Assembly (NCBI RefSeq): GCF_014107495.1
Contig: NZ_CP041969.1
Span: forward strand, 186,001-250,000
DNA length: 64,000 nucleotides
Origin: Cohnella cholangitidis
GTDB taxonomy: Bacteria > Bacillota > Bacilli > Paenibacillales > Paenibacillaceae
Direction: 5' to 3'
Positions 1 through 9,226 of this stretch are shown here, piece by piece (within the stretch, counting starts at the first letter, position 1; each line of letters starts with the position of its first letter). A program made the position numbers and the translations under genes. The notes under the pieces are model-generated. The model worked only from the letters and a program-made list of their open reading frames with translations, had not been told where the DNA came from and searched no databases.

Positions 1-107
1 TTCTGTAGGATAATGCTCCGGATGTTCAACCTGACGTTCGACCAACCTTTTAGATTGCTTCATCAGATTGTCGTAAGTAGCTTTAACCGTATCTGTAGTA
101 TGGTTCA
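1..107 (-). CDS. 5' end of an unknown protein under a c-di-AMP riboswitch (partial)
   Basis: A reading frame starts at an ATG at 107 on the minus strand, preceded by a GGAGGTG ribosome site (positions 114-120), and runs off the left end of the window after about 35 codons. The visible start (MNHTTDTVKATYDN...) is polar and helical, has no signal peptide or membrane segment, and is not recognised. Its leader carries a c-di-AMP aptamer and a terminator, so the product is probably involved in osmotic, potassium or cell-wall homeostasis, which are the usual targets of that riboswitch class. That function is inferred from the leader only. Confidence 0.6.
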
Positions 108-208
108 TAAATACACCTCCTAAGATGATGGTTACTGACAATTTCCCGATAAATACGAAAAAGACCCGTATGTTATCGAGAGGAAATACTCCGATAATTG
201 AAGGGCCT

Positions 209-241
209 TAAATAAACAGAAAAGACCCTTGTGAAAGGGTC
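209..241 (-). terminator. Riboswitch-controlled intrinsic terminator
   Basis: Read on the minus strand, a GACCC/GGGTC-type stem (224-241) is followed by a T-rich tract (TTTTCTGTTTATTT). It lies directly downstream of the c-di-AMP aptamer and about 100 bases before the ATG at 107. It is therefore the expected expression platform of an OFF switch. Confidence 0.8.
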
Positions 242-255
242 CGAAATGTTTAATC

Positions 256-390
256 AATTGACAGACCCATCTGCTGCTGACGAGGTTAGCTGACGGACTC
301 GGGTAGATGGTACCCTTCATTCCTAAGAATGATTCGCCCCTAATGACTGGTTCCCCCGCTTCTCTCCCCTTACAGGTCGAGAACTAAGCG
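256..390 (-). ncRNA. c-di-AMP (ydaO/yuaA) riboswitch aptamer, copy 1
   Basis: On the minus strand the RNA contains the hallmark blocks of the ydaO-yuaA class in order: GCGGGGGAACCA, then GGGGCGAATC, then the highly conserved segment CCGAGTCCGTCAGCTAACCTC beginning near 301. The second copy in this window, at about 26.6-26.76 kb, shares these blocks while the connecting loops differ, as expected for a conserved aptamer. Known biology: this class binds cyclic di-AMP and normally terminates transcription when bound. Here it precedes the partial gene starting at 107. Confidence 0.92.
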
Positions 391-398
391 TACTCTAA

Positions 399-427
399 AT
401 TTTAAGCGGAATGGCTCCGATTGTCAA
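399..427 (-). promoter_or_regulatory. SigA-type promoter of riboswitch copy 1
   Basis: On the minus strand a perfect TTGACA -35 box (422-427) is separated by exactly 17 bases from a TAAAAT -10 box (399-404). Transcription would start just upstream of the aptamer. Confidence 0.75.
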
Positions 428-520
428 CCACTTAATAAACATCCATGTTGACTAAGTAACGACAAGGAGCTAAAATAGCTAAATAACGGCTGCAACCGCT
501 TGGATATTACGACTAGCTTG

Positions 521-556
521 GCGGAAGAGAATTTCCCTTTCTCTTCCGCTATTCTT
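521..556 (+). terminator. Hairpin in the trhO leader (terminator or attenuator)
   Basis: A 9-bp perfect stem (GCGGAAGAG at 521-529 with CTCTTCCGC at 541-549) is followed by TATTCTTTATT, a weak U-rich tail. It lies 40 bases before the trhO start. No plus-strand gene precedes it in the window, so it may be an attenuator of trhO or the end of a small untranslated RNA. No T-box or known aptamer was recognised in front of it. Confidence 0.45.
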
Positions 557-588
557 TATTCCGATACAATTTAGAAAGGGGTTTGATC

Positions 589-1491
589 ATGACTACAGAA
601 TATCGCATCCTATTATTTTACAAATACGTACCCATCGCCGACCCGGAGGCTCTGACTGCGGAGCATCTCCAATATTGCAAGGAGCTCGGAATCAAGGGAC
701 GGATCCTGATCGCCAGCGAAGGCATCAACGGAACGTTATCCGGTACGATCGAGCAAACGAACCGCTATATGGAAGCAATGCGGTCGAATCCCCTCTTCTC
801 GGATCTTCTGTTCAAAATCGACGAGGCAAGCGGGCACGCGTTCAAGAAACTGTTCGTCCGGCACAAGAAGGAACTCGTCACGTTGCGTTACGATAAGAAG
901 CTTGATCCGAATACGGACGGCGGAGGAAGACTGACGCCCAAAGAATGGCATGATCATCTGGACAGGGACGATGTCCTTATCCTGGACGGAAGAAGCGACT
1001 ACGAATATGATCTCGGCCATTTCCGCAACGCGATCAGACCCGACCTCGAGACGTTCCGCGAATTTCCGGAGTGGATTCGAAATAACCTAACGGAACATAA
1101 GGACAAGCGCATTCTAACGTATTGCACGGGCGGCATACGTTGCGAAATGCTGACCGCCGTGCTCAAAAACGAAGGCTTCGAGGACGTATTCCAATTGGAT
1201 GGCGGCATCGTCACCTACGGACAAGATCCCGAAGTCCAAGGAAGAGGCTTCGACGGCAATTGTTACGTGTTCGATGAACGCGTCTCCGTTCGAATTAATC
1301 AGACGGACGAGCATATTTTAGTTGGCGAATGCCATCACTGCGGCAAGAAGACGGACCGTTACGTCAACTGCAAGGACGATACTTGCCATCTTCAGCACCT
1401 GGTATGCGAAGAGTGCGAGAGCGACAAGCGGGGATATTGTTCATCGGACTGCGAATCCCATGATCTGGTTGCTTCCGGGTCAACCCTCTAA
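589..1491 (+). CDS. trhO: tRNA uridine(34) hydroxylase TrhO (rhodanese family)
   Basis: The 300-residue protein matches the TrhO/YceA family. An N-terminal acylphosphatase-like domain is followed by a rhodanese domain whose active-site loop reads CTGGIRCE (catalytic Cys near residue 179). The C-terminal cysteine-rich segment has several CxxC-type pairs. In the family this enzyme hydroxylates wobble uridine to 5-hydroxyuridine in tRNA using oxygen. The ATG at 589 was chosen because GAAAGGGG sits seven bases upstream; the TTG at 583 lies too close to that ribosome site. The next gene, a Cys-cluster regulator, follows after 27 bases in the same direction and may be co-transcribed. Confidence 0.93.
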   Translation: MTTEYRILLFYKYVPIADPEALTAEHLQYCKELGIKGRILIASEGINGTLSGTIEQTNRYMEAMRSNPLFSDLLFKIDEASGHAFKKLFVRHKKELVTLRYDKKLDPNTDGGGRLTPKEWHDHLDRDDVLILDGRSDYEYDLGHFRNAIRPDLETFREFPEWIRNNLTEHKDKRILTYCTGGIRCEMLTAVLKNEGFEDVFQLDGGIVTYGQDPEVQGRGFDGNCYVFDERVSVRINQTDEHILVGECHHCGKKTDRYVNCKDDTCHLQHLVCEECESDKRGYCSSDCESHDLVASGSTL

Positions 1492-1518
1492 TCATTCGCG
1501 GTATCTGGAGGTTACGAG

Positions 1519-2148
1519 ATGAAAGACGAATTGGACTTATCTACCCGCAACAGAATCATGCAGATGTTGAAGACGTCCGGAGAGCTTACGACCAAGGATC
1601 TAACCGAACAGTTGGGCATTACCGGAATGGCGGTCAGGCGCCACATCTCGAACCTGGAACGGGAAAACCTGATCGAATCCACGACGGTGCGCATACCGAT
1701 GGGACGACCTGCAGCCGTCTATCGGTTGACCGATCAAGCCGATGACTTTTTCCCGAAAAATTATCACGCCGTCACGCTTGATCTGTTAGCGGAACTAGAG
1801 GGCGAGGCCGGCGAAAATATGGTCAACCATCTCTTCGACCTTCGTAAGACGACTCTTATGAATAGGTACAGCGGCAAGATGACGAATAAAGATTTGGAGA
1901 GCAAAGTAGCTGCCTTATCGGAAATCCAGAACGAAAACGGTTATATGGCTACTTGGGAGAAAAGCGGAGACAATGACTATACGATAACCGAATACAATTG
2001 CCCGATCTCCCGGGTCGCCAATAAATACAATCATGCTTGCTCTTGCGAGCTCAAACTGTTCGAATCCCTGCTAGACGCGGAAGTCAGCCGATCCGATTGT
2101 TTGGCCAAGGGGGACAAGAAGTGCGTCTACCATATCCGTCCCCAATAA
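1519..2148 (+). CDS. HTH transcriptional regulator with C-terminal cysteine cluster (SufR-like)
   Basis: The 209-residue protein starts with a winged helix-turn-helix (about residues 8-70: TTKDLTEQLGITGMAVRRHISNL region). It ends with a cysteine cluster: NCP, twelve residues, C-S-C, then two further cysteines in a GDKKC context. This layout resembles the SufR/DeoR-type regulators in which C-terminal cysteines bind an iron-sulfur cluster. Whether a cluster is bound is inference. It follows trhO closely and its ATG has a GGAGG site. A strong bidirectional terminator follows. Targets are unknown. Confidence 0.8.
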   Translation: MKDELDLSTRNRIMQMLKTSGELTTKDLTEQLGITGMAVRRHISNLERENLIESTTVRIPMGRPAAVYRLTDQADDFFPKNYHAVTLDLLAELEGEAGENMVNHLFDLRKTTLMNRYSGKMTNKDLESKVAALSEIQNENGYMATWEKSGDNDYTITEYNCPISRVANKYNHACSCELKLFESLLDAEVSRSDCLAKGDKKCVYHIRPQ

Positions 2149-2150
2149 AA

Positions 2151-2192
2151 AACGCTTCTTTCCTTGAGTCATAGGAAAGAAGCGTTTTTTTT
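2151..2192. terminator. Bidirectional intrinsic terminator
   Basis: A 13-bp perfect stem (2151-2163 with 2174-2186) is flanked by A and T runs on both sides, ending the trhO-side transcripts (+) and the ABC operon (-). Confidence 0.92.
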
Positions 2193-2206
2193 ATTGCATG
2201 GAAGGA

Positions 2207-2461
2207 TCAACTTGCGTAGTGAAGCTCTATCGATTTCTTAATAATCGTTTTCTTGAAAAAGGCACGCTGACGTTCAGGCGATTCTTGATAGATGTCATCG
2301 TTTAAGCCAACTTCGATTAAGCCTGCTTTCGTTGCGTCTATAGCTAAGTTCTCATCCTGAAGAATCAAGTATGCGATCTGATAACCGTACACTTCAAGAC
2401 TTCTGAGCACCTCGATTTTGCTCTCGAGATTTAACTCCGGACGACGATTACGATTTAACAT
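2207..2461 (-). CDS. Small conserved-looking protein, unknown (84 aa)
   Basis: This is the last gene of the minus-strand ABC operon, and its start overlaps the end of the preceding gene by 14 bases, implying translational coupling. There is no good ribosome site of its own. The middle of the protein (YGYQIAYLILQDENLAIDAT...) is a helix that recalls region 2 of ECF sigma factors, and the C-terminus is lysine-rich. It is too short to be a functional sigma factor. No function is assigned. Confidence 0.6.
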   Translation of the reverse strand: MLNRNRRPELNLESKIEVLRSLEVYGYQIAYLILQDENLAIDATKAGLIEVGLNDDIYQESPERQRAFFKKTIIKKSIELHYAS

Positions 2462-3662
2462 AGATATTCATCAAGTGCAGGTTTTTCATCTGTTCCTCGG
2501 ATTTGGACTCCGGTCCCTCGAAGGTTGCCTTGCCTTTGTACAAAACGTTTCCGTTCGTTGCATCGACGACGGCAACATAGGAGACGTCCGCTTTGCGGAG
2601 CAGCATGTAGATTCGGTCTCCTCTATTCGTCGCCGAAGCGATCTCGTCGACATCCAGCTCCCGCGCCGTTAATTCCGTTACTCCGGGCAATGGCTGTTGA
2701 GAAGCAACATCGTAGCGTTTCAAAGTAACAACGTTCCGATCATTGACAATCGATGAAAATATGTTCCCGTTTAACGTATTGCCATCGAAAAGGATCAATT
2801 CTTCGCCTTGCTTAGCAGACTGAGGCAGTGCGGTAAGTTTGCCCGTTCTGTATGCGTACGAGTACACCCGTTCGGACCGAATGATCTCGCTGTAGCTTCC
2901 GTTGGATTCATTTGTAACTTCCTTCTCCAGAGCCCTTATGACAACGTGTTCCGCGGGTTTCGAGCGGATTTCGTTGGAAACCGCGTAAAGATCGACGTAG
3001 ATTCCCGGTTGTTCGGAAATCGCTCCGACATCCAGCTTCTCGTCCCTGATGAGCTCGCCGTTGCTTAGATCCAAGACATAAATGCGATACTCATCCGATA
3101 TGCGGACGAGAATATGAACTTCATCGCCGATCCGTTGAACGTCTCCGATAGCGACGTAGCCAAAGAAAACGGATTCCGCGATTTTCGTCCTATAATGATT
3201 AACATTTCCGTTTTTTTCGTTCAGCAGATCCATTTTCAAAAACACGTCTTGTTTGTCCATGAGTAAATTGTCCGTAATCGTATCCGCATAGATGAGCCAC
3301 TCTTCGTCTTTATAGAAGTTGTCCATCGAACTCTTTCCTCTCATGAAATTGCGATGCTCTTTCTTGAGATCTTTGTATTCCCGATCCGAATAAAACCAAT
3401 TGAAATTTTTCTTCACATGCTCCTCGTAGAGGGATACGTCTTTCTTATACACGGTCCCCTTCGTATTCAAGGTTAGAAATTCGGAATGCAGTACGCCTCC
3501 ATACCAACCGTTAATCTCGATTACGTCCATTTCCGTCGGACTGCCTTCTATCGTATTCAGTTTATACTCGGGCAATTTTTCCATCGCGCCGTATACATAG
3601 TACGTGCATATAGCGACGACTATGAACGCGCCAAGCAAGGCAGTTAATAGATACCGTTTCAT
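2448..3662 (-). CDS. Membrane-anchored extracytoplasmic protein of unknown function
   Basis: The 404-residue protein has an N-terminal uncleaved membrane anchor (about residues 5-26) followed by an all-beta-looking extracytoplasmic domain with repeated short strands (VHILVRISDEYRIYVLDL, NRGDRIYMLLRKADVSYVAV). This suggests a propeller-like fold, which is inference. A GGAGGG site precedes the ATG. It is the third gene of an operon with the GntR/ABC ATPase and permease genes, 16 bases after the permease, so it may be an accessory subunit of that transporter. Confidence 0.7.
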   Translation of the reverse strand: MKRYLLTALLGAFIVVAICTYYVYGAMEKLPEYKLNTIEGSPTEMDVIEINGWYGGVLHSEFLTLNTKGTVYKKDVSLYEEHVKKNFNWFYSDREYKDLKKEHRNFMRGKSSMDNFYKDEEWLIYADTITDNLLMDKQDVFLKMDLLNEKNGNVNHYRTKIAESVFFGYVAIGDVQRIGDEVHILVRISDEYRIYVLDLSNGELIRDEKLDVGAISEQPGIYVDLYAVSNEIRSKPAEHVVIRALEKEVTNESNGSYSEIIRSERVYSYAYRTGKLTALPQSAKQGEELILFDGNTLNGNIFSSIVNDRNVVTLKRYDVASQQPLPGVTELTARELDVDEIASATNRGDRIYMLLRKADVSYVAVVDATNGNVLYKGKATFEGPESKSEEQMKNLHLMNIYVKS

Positions 3663-3678
3663 TTCCGTTCCCTCCTTT

Positions 3679-4497
3679 CTATACCGATACCTTCTTGGTT
3701 ATTAATCGGAATCCGAGCCAGATGGAAACCGTAACGATAAGGACGCAAATGAGGAGTTCGATCCCCCAAATCTCTTCCGGATAGAGATAAGCATCCGAAG
3801 TGTCGATCCCGGCGAACAATGGAAACGAAAAAGCGAGCAAACAAGCAAGCAGATATAGGACACCATATACGATCCCGATTAGCCGATAGCTTCTTTCCAG
3901 CAAAATCGCCGTAAACACGGCCACTACGGACATCACGCCTATTCCATAGGACAGTACAAATTGATCCAAGTTCCTCGGCAGCAGCAATTCGAACGCTTGA
4001 TTGACGGAAACCGCGTCCATGAAATAGGAAGGTTTAATTTGTTCCGCAGGAACCATAAGCTTAAAAATGAAATGCTCGATCGGAAGGAGCAGCAGTTGGA
4101 AGGATATGAGCCCGAATACGAACAGAAGCATCGCCGTAAGCTTGGCCAAGTAAATATGACTCCTGGCCGTCGGCAGCATAAGCAAACGGTAAACGAACGT
4201 ATTTCTTCCTAGCCAGTCACGATACCAGATGAAGAAGATATATAAGATCAGCACTGATATGCTGGCGATGATCGGGATGGTAAACAAGAATTGGGTGCTC
4301 GCTATCGCCTGCGCGAACGACATGTCCATTACCGGGTATCCATACTTGATCAGAACTTTCTCATGCATGTTCAACTCTTCGTTTAAGTGCCAGATCAATG
4401 CGACGAATTGGATAATCATCGTAAAGGCCATTAAGCCGGCAAGAATATACCTGAATCTGTGTACCTCCATATGCACGAGCTTTAAGTATCGGTTCAA
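3679..4497 (-). CDS. ABC transporter permease (YtrC/YtrD-like)
   Basis: This 272-residue integral membrane protein has about six hydrophobic segments and a loop typical of ABC-2 type permeases. I start it at the TTG at 4497, which overlaps the stop of the ATPase gene as TTGA and has GGGAGGTG eight bases upstream. A longer frame opening upstream adds 22 arginine-rich residues that look non-coding. Together with the preceding ATPase it should form an ABC transporter of the Ytr type, which in Bacillus responds to cell-wall antibiotics. The substrate here is unknown. Confidence 0.85.
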   Translation of the reverse strand: MNRYLKLVHMEVHRFRYILAGLMAFTMIIQFVALIWHLNEELNMHEKVLIKYGYPVMDMSFAQAIASTQFLFTIPIIASISVLILYIFFIWYRDWLGRNTFVYRLLMLPTARSHIYLAKLTAMLLFVFGLISFQLLLLPIEHFIFKLMVPAEQIKPSYFMDAVSVNQAFELLLPRNLDQFVLSYGIGVMSVVAVFTAILLERSYRLIGIVYGVLYLLACLLAFSFPLFAGIDTSDAYLYPEEIWGIELLICVLIVTVSIWLGFRLITKKVSV

Positions 4498-5606
4498 CCG
4501 AGATACACCTCCCTCATGACGTCCACGATCGACTTGCCTTCTTCGCTGCGAACTTCTTCGCAATTAAATTCGCGTACAACCTTCCCCTGATGCATAATGA
4601 CCGCTTTATCGATCAGATGCTCCATTTCCACGATCTCGTGCGTCGTCAGCAGAACCCCTCGATCCTCGATCAAATGGCTTGAGAATACTTCGCTTATGAG
4701 CTCCCGACTAAACAGATCTATGCCCGAGAACGGTTCGTCCATCAGCACGTAATCCGTGTTCTGGGCCAGGCCCAGCACGAGGTTGTATTTTGCCGCCGTT
4801 CCCTTGGACAAATTGCCGATCTTATCCGAGCCTTCCAGACGGAAGAAGCGCATGAGCTCGTCCGCTCTCCCCGTGTCCCAGTTGTCGTAGAAATCGGCCA
4901 TGAAACGCAAGCCCTCGGTCAGCTTCATCCCAAGAGGCATCGTCAAGCGATCGGGAATGAAAGCCACCTTCTCGTATGTAGTTTTGTTAAGGGGGACGCC
5001 GTCGATCAGAACTTGACCGTTCTTAAGCGGAGTTAATCCCATAATGGCTTTCAGGATCGTGGATTTGCCTGCTCCGTTAATCCCCGTTAAACAGGTGATT
5101 TGCCCTTTCTCCGCGGTAAATGAAACGCCGTTCAAAACGTTTCGCATCCGATACCGCTTATGAATGTCGCGGACTTCAATCATTCCGTTCGCCTCCCGTT
5201 CGAAACGACCCGCCTGCGTCCTCTGCTCCGAGTATTTGATCTTCACCAAATCCAACAGTTCCTCTACCGGAACGTCGATCTTCCGCACGGAAGCGACGAA
5301 AGCTTCGACGGCTTCCCCCAGCAACTCCGCGCGAATCGCTCTAAGCACTTTCTCGTCAGCCGTAATTCGGCTTGGCGAATTTCCCTCCGTAACGATCAAC
5401 TGACGTTCCTCCATCTCCTTATAAGCTCTTTGTGCCGTATTCGGGTTGATTTTCAACATGGCTCCTAATTCCCTGCGGGAAGGAATGACCTGACCCGCCT
5501 CAAGCCGGCCGGTTACGATTTGTTCCTTGAAATGGCGCACGACCTGCAAATATACCGGATCCCGGTTATTAAACGCGACTTCCTCCCAGCCCTCGCCTGT
5601 TTTCAT
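4494..5606 (-). CDS. GntR (YtrA-type) regulator joined to ABC ATPase (YtrB-type)
   Basis: Residues 1-130 form a YtrA-subfamily GntR winged helix (DPVYLQVVRHFKEQIVTGRL, PSRRELGAMLKINPNTAQRAYKEM). From Met142 a complete ABC ATPase follows: Walker A GINGAGKST, signature NLSKG, Walker B DYVLMDEPFSGID, and H-loop TTHE. In Bacillus these are separate genes, ytrA and ytrB. Here the frame is continuous, yet Met142 (position 5183) has its own GGGAGG site eight bases upstream, and an ATGA at that point would end a frame shifted by one base. The protein could be a true fusion, could give two products, or could be an artefact of one lost base. Twin operators lie upstream. Confidence 0.85.
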   Translation of the reverse strand: MKTGEGWEEVAFNNRDPVYLQVVRHFKEQIVTGRLEAGQVIPSRRELGAMLKINPNTAQRAYKEMEERQLIVTEGNSPSRITADEKVLRAIRAELLGEAVEAFVASVRKIDVPVEELLDLVKIKYSEQRTQAGRFEREANGMIEVRDIHKRYRMRNVLNGVSFTAEKGQITCLTGINGAGKSTILKAIMGLTPLKNGQVLIDGVPLNKTTYEKVAFIPDRLTMPLGMKLTEGLRFMADFYDNWDTGRADELMRFFRLEGSDKIGNLSKGTAAKYNLVLGLAQNTDYVLMDEPFSGIDLFSRELISEVFSSHLIEDRGVLLTTHEIVEMEHLIDKAVIMHQGKVVREFNCEEVRSEEGKSIVDVMREVYLG

Positions 5607-5631
5607 GCCAAAACCTCACAATCTTCAAGTG

Positions 5632-5655
5632 TGTGTACCAAATAGTTCATACACT
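5632..5655. promoter_or_regulatory. YtrA-type operator 1
   Basis: An inverted repeat with the form AGTGTA-N12-TACACA on the minus strand lies just downstream of the promoter and 26 bases before the GntR-ABC start. It matches operator 2 in half-sites and spacing. Confidence 0.7.
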
Positions 5656-5660
5656 GGATA

Positions 5661-5684
5661 GGTGTATTATCCCCTCAGTACACT
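5661..5684. promoter_or_regulatory. YtrA-type operator 2
   Basis: A second inverted repeat AGTGTA-N12-TACACC (minus strand), centred 29 bp from operator 1, covers the spacer and -10 region of the promoter. Binding there would block RNA polymerase, fitting autorepression by the encoded GntR domain. Confidence 0.72.
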
Positions 5685-5695
5685 TTCGCTGTCAA
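5666..5695 (-). promoter_or_regulatory. Promoter of the GntR-ABC operon
   Basis: On the minus strand, TTGACA (5690-5695) and GATAAT (5666-5671) are 18 bases apart and overlap operator 2. Confidence 0.65.
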
Positions 5696-5855
5696 CCCTT
5701 TTATTTCCCAATAAGTATTTATAGAGTACTCACGGCTAAGAGCGCTCGTTCAAGGACTGGAATCGAATAAAACTCAAGCGGAAAACAAAAGAAAAGGGTT
5801 ATCCGACCGGTCTGAGTTGACCTGAGGGATAACCCCTTAATTCCTTATTGTTTCA

Positions 5856-6616
5856 TTATTCAACGCCAGTGTAGATCAGTACGGCGTCTCTCAGAAACCG
5901 GGCAACTCCCGGCTGATCCTTATCGTAGTAAGCGGTAAATCGCCCATCGTCTACGTACATTTGCGCTACGCCCGCGTGCGCTTCTTTGCTGTAGCTGTCC
6001 CAGTAGAAGCTTAGCCATTGTCGATGCAAATCGGCAGCCTCCTGGGCGAGCTCTCCCGCCGGATCTCCCGTGGCGAAAGCTTTCGCCAGAGTAGTATGAA
6101 TGTTCTCCGCTAACCGCTCTACCTCCGCATGTTGCTGCTCCGTCATTCCTCTTAGCTTGTCGTTTGCTTGGTTGATCCGGTCTTCGCCGTATTTAGCTCT
6201 AATCTCCGCTCCGTATTTCCGTTCGTTATCGTCGATCAGTTTTTGTTTGAAACCTTCGAATTTTTGCTTATCGCTCATGGTTTGAGTCCCCTCTCGGCTT
6301 GCTAAAGTGAGATCGATGTTCGCCAGCAATACATCCAATTGTTGCCTTCTGGCCAGCAGATTGTCCCGATGTTTCCTCAGAGCGCGTTCCGCATCGAATT
6401 GTGGAGAAGTCACAATTTCCTTAATCTCTTCCAAGCTAATGTCAAGCTCGCGATAAAATAGAATTTGCTGTAACCTATCCACCTCCAGTTGCCCGTAGAT
6501 ACGGTAGCCCGATGAATTGATTCTCGCCGGCTTGAGAAGTCCGATTACATCGTAATACCTGAGCGTTCGGGTGCTGACTCCGGCCAATTGCGCCAGCTTT
6601 GTATGGAATATTCCAC
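5856..6616 (-). CDS. MerR-family regulator with TipAS domain (Mta/TipA-like), N-terminal frameshift
   Basis: The protein has a MerR winged helix (GVSTRTLRYYDVIGLLKPARI), a dimerisation coiled coil, and a C-terminal TipAS-type drug-binding domain (residues about 110-250). The open frame has no sensible start. In the other frame a GTG at 6616, seven bases after GGGGGG, reads MEYSIQ and would join KLAQLAG... exactly as in the family if one A were added at the AAA run (6598-6600). I therefore annotate from 6616 with a one-base loss. The promoter upstream has the stretched 19-bp spacer typical of MerR activation. A multidrug-sensing role is inferred from the family. Confidence 0.82.
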
Positions 6617-6639
6617 CTTCAATCCCCCCTTGCAAACTG

Positions 6640-6670
6640 ATCGTACACCTTTACGCAACGTAAATGTCAA
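6640..6670 (-). promoter_or_regulatory. MerR-type promoter with palindrome in a 19-bp spacer
   Basis: On the minus strand TTGACA (6665-6670) and TACGAT (6640-6645) are separated by 19 bases, and the spacer holds a perfect palindrome TTTACG-TTG-CGTAAA (6650-6664). Known for MerR proteins: they untwist over-long spacers, so this is probably the autoregulatory site. Confidence 0.7.
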
Positions 6671-6705
6671 TACACATAAAGTAATTCATTCACCTTTAAA
6701 AAAAA

Positions 6706-8182
<1,477 letters not shown>

Positions 8183-8196
8183 TAATCATACAACAC

Positions 8197-8250
8197 GAAA
8201 AAAATAGCGGACAGGAAGGCTCAACCTTCCACCGCTATTTTTTTGTTTTT
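8197..8250. terminator. Bidirectional terminator between gdhA and uppP
   Basis: A stem AAAAAATAGCGG...CCGCTATTTTTT (arms 8199-8210 and 8232-8243) is followed by T runs on both strands and ends the convergent gdhA and uppP transcripts. Confidence 0.92.
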
Positions 8251-8260
8251 GTTCTATGTT

Positions 8261-9067
8261 CTAAAGATACAAAATAATGAAAAAGATAATGGCGAGCGCG
8301 AACCGATAGTAAGCAAACCACGACAAACTCAATCTTTTAATCAAGTTCAAGAACGTAACGATGGCGATCATGGCGACGATGAAAGCCGCTGCCAAACCGA
8401 CTAAGAACAACGGAATATCGGATGAAGTCAGGAACTCCCTGCTCTTGTAGAGATCGTATGCGGAAGCGCCGAACATGATCGGAACGGAGACGATAAACGT
8501 GAATTCGGCCGCCGCCTTCTGGCTCGTTCCGAGCAGCATCCCTCCGGATATCGTCGACCCGGATCTTGAGAACCCCGGCCAAACCGCCAAGCACTGAAAG
8601 AGACCGATACCGAACGCCTGTTTATACGAAATCTCGTCCATCGTCTCCGCGCTGACTTTCCTTCGAATCCGATCCGCGACTATCATGAGGATACCGCCGG
8701 CGACAAGACCGATTAATACGGGCGTTGGACCGAATAATCGTTCCTTGATGTAGCCGTGTATCGTAAAACCGGTAATCACGAATGGAATCATGGCGACAAT
8801 GACATGGATGATATTGATTCCCGGGCGTTTCAGTGCAGTAGGAGTGATATTCAAGAAACCGACAAACCTTCTCCAATACAAGACAAGAACGGCCAGTACC
8901 GCCCCTAGCTGGATGACGACCTTGAAAGTATCCGCCGCATCCCCTTCGAAGTCCAGCAACCGCCCCGTTAAGATCATATGGCCCGTTGAAGATACGGGGA
9001 GAAATTCGGTTAACCCCTCTACGATTCCCATAATGACAGCTTTAATGTATTCGTTTAACTCGTTCAA
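8261..9067 (-). CDS. uppP: Undecaprenyl-diphosphatase UppP (BacA)
   Basis: This 268-residue polytopic membrane protein carries both BacA motifs: EGLTEFLPVSSTGHM near the N-terminus and PGFSRSGSTI in the middle. It dephosphorylates undecaprenyl diphosphate to recycle the peptidoglycan carrier lipid at the membrane and gives bacitracin tolerance. The start is a TTG at 9067 with GGAGGT seven bases upstream. It appears monocistronic. Confidence 0.96.
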   Translation of the reverse strand: MNELNEYIKAVIMGIVEGLTEFLPVSSTGHMILTGRLLDFEGDAADTFKVVIQLGAVLAVLVLYWRRFVGFLNITPTALKRPGINIIHVIVAMIPFVITGFTIHGYIKERLFGPTPVLIGLVAGGILMIVADRIRRKVSAETMDEISYKQAFGIGLFQCLAVWPGFSRSGSTISGGMLLGTSQKAAAEFTFIVSVPIMFGASAYDLYKSREFLTSSDIPLFLVGLAAAFIVAMIAIVTFLNLIKRLSLSWFAYYRFALAIIFFIILYL

Positions 9068-9190
9068 TCTAGCAACCTCCGCTTCTTTATTCCTTGCTCT
9101 ACTATAGACAATCCGATATATGGAAAGCCATCGATTTCCATGACAAAACGAAGCTTGTCCCTTACAAGTTTGTAAGGTGACCCGCCGCGC

Positions 9191-9219
9191 ATAAAGACGG
9201 CTCGTCCCAAGAACGAGCC
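9191..9219 (-). terminator. Probable terminator of the 237-aa protein gene
   Basis: On the minus strand GGCTCGT/ACGAGCC forms a 7-bp stem (9199-9219) followed by GTCTTTAT, a weak U tail. Confidence 0.5.
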
Positions 9220-9226
9220 CTAAACG

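Noticed and set aside
132..320. 62-residue open frame on the minus strand
   Set aside because: It lies inside the c-di-AMP riboswitch and terminator; it has no ribosome site and the conserved RNA blocks explain the sequence.
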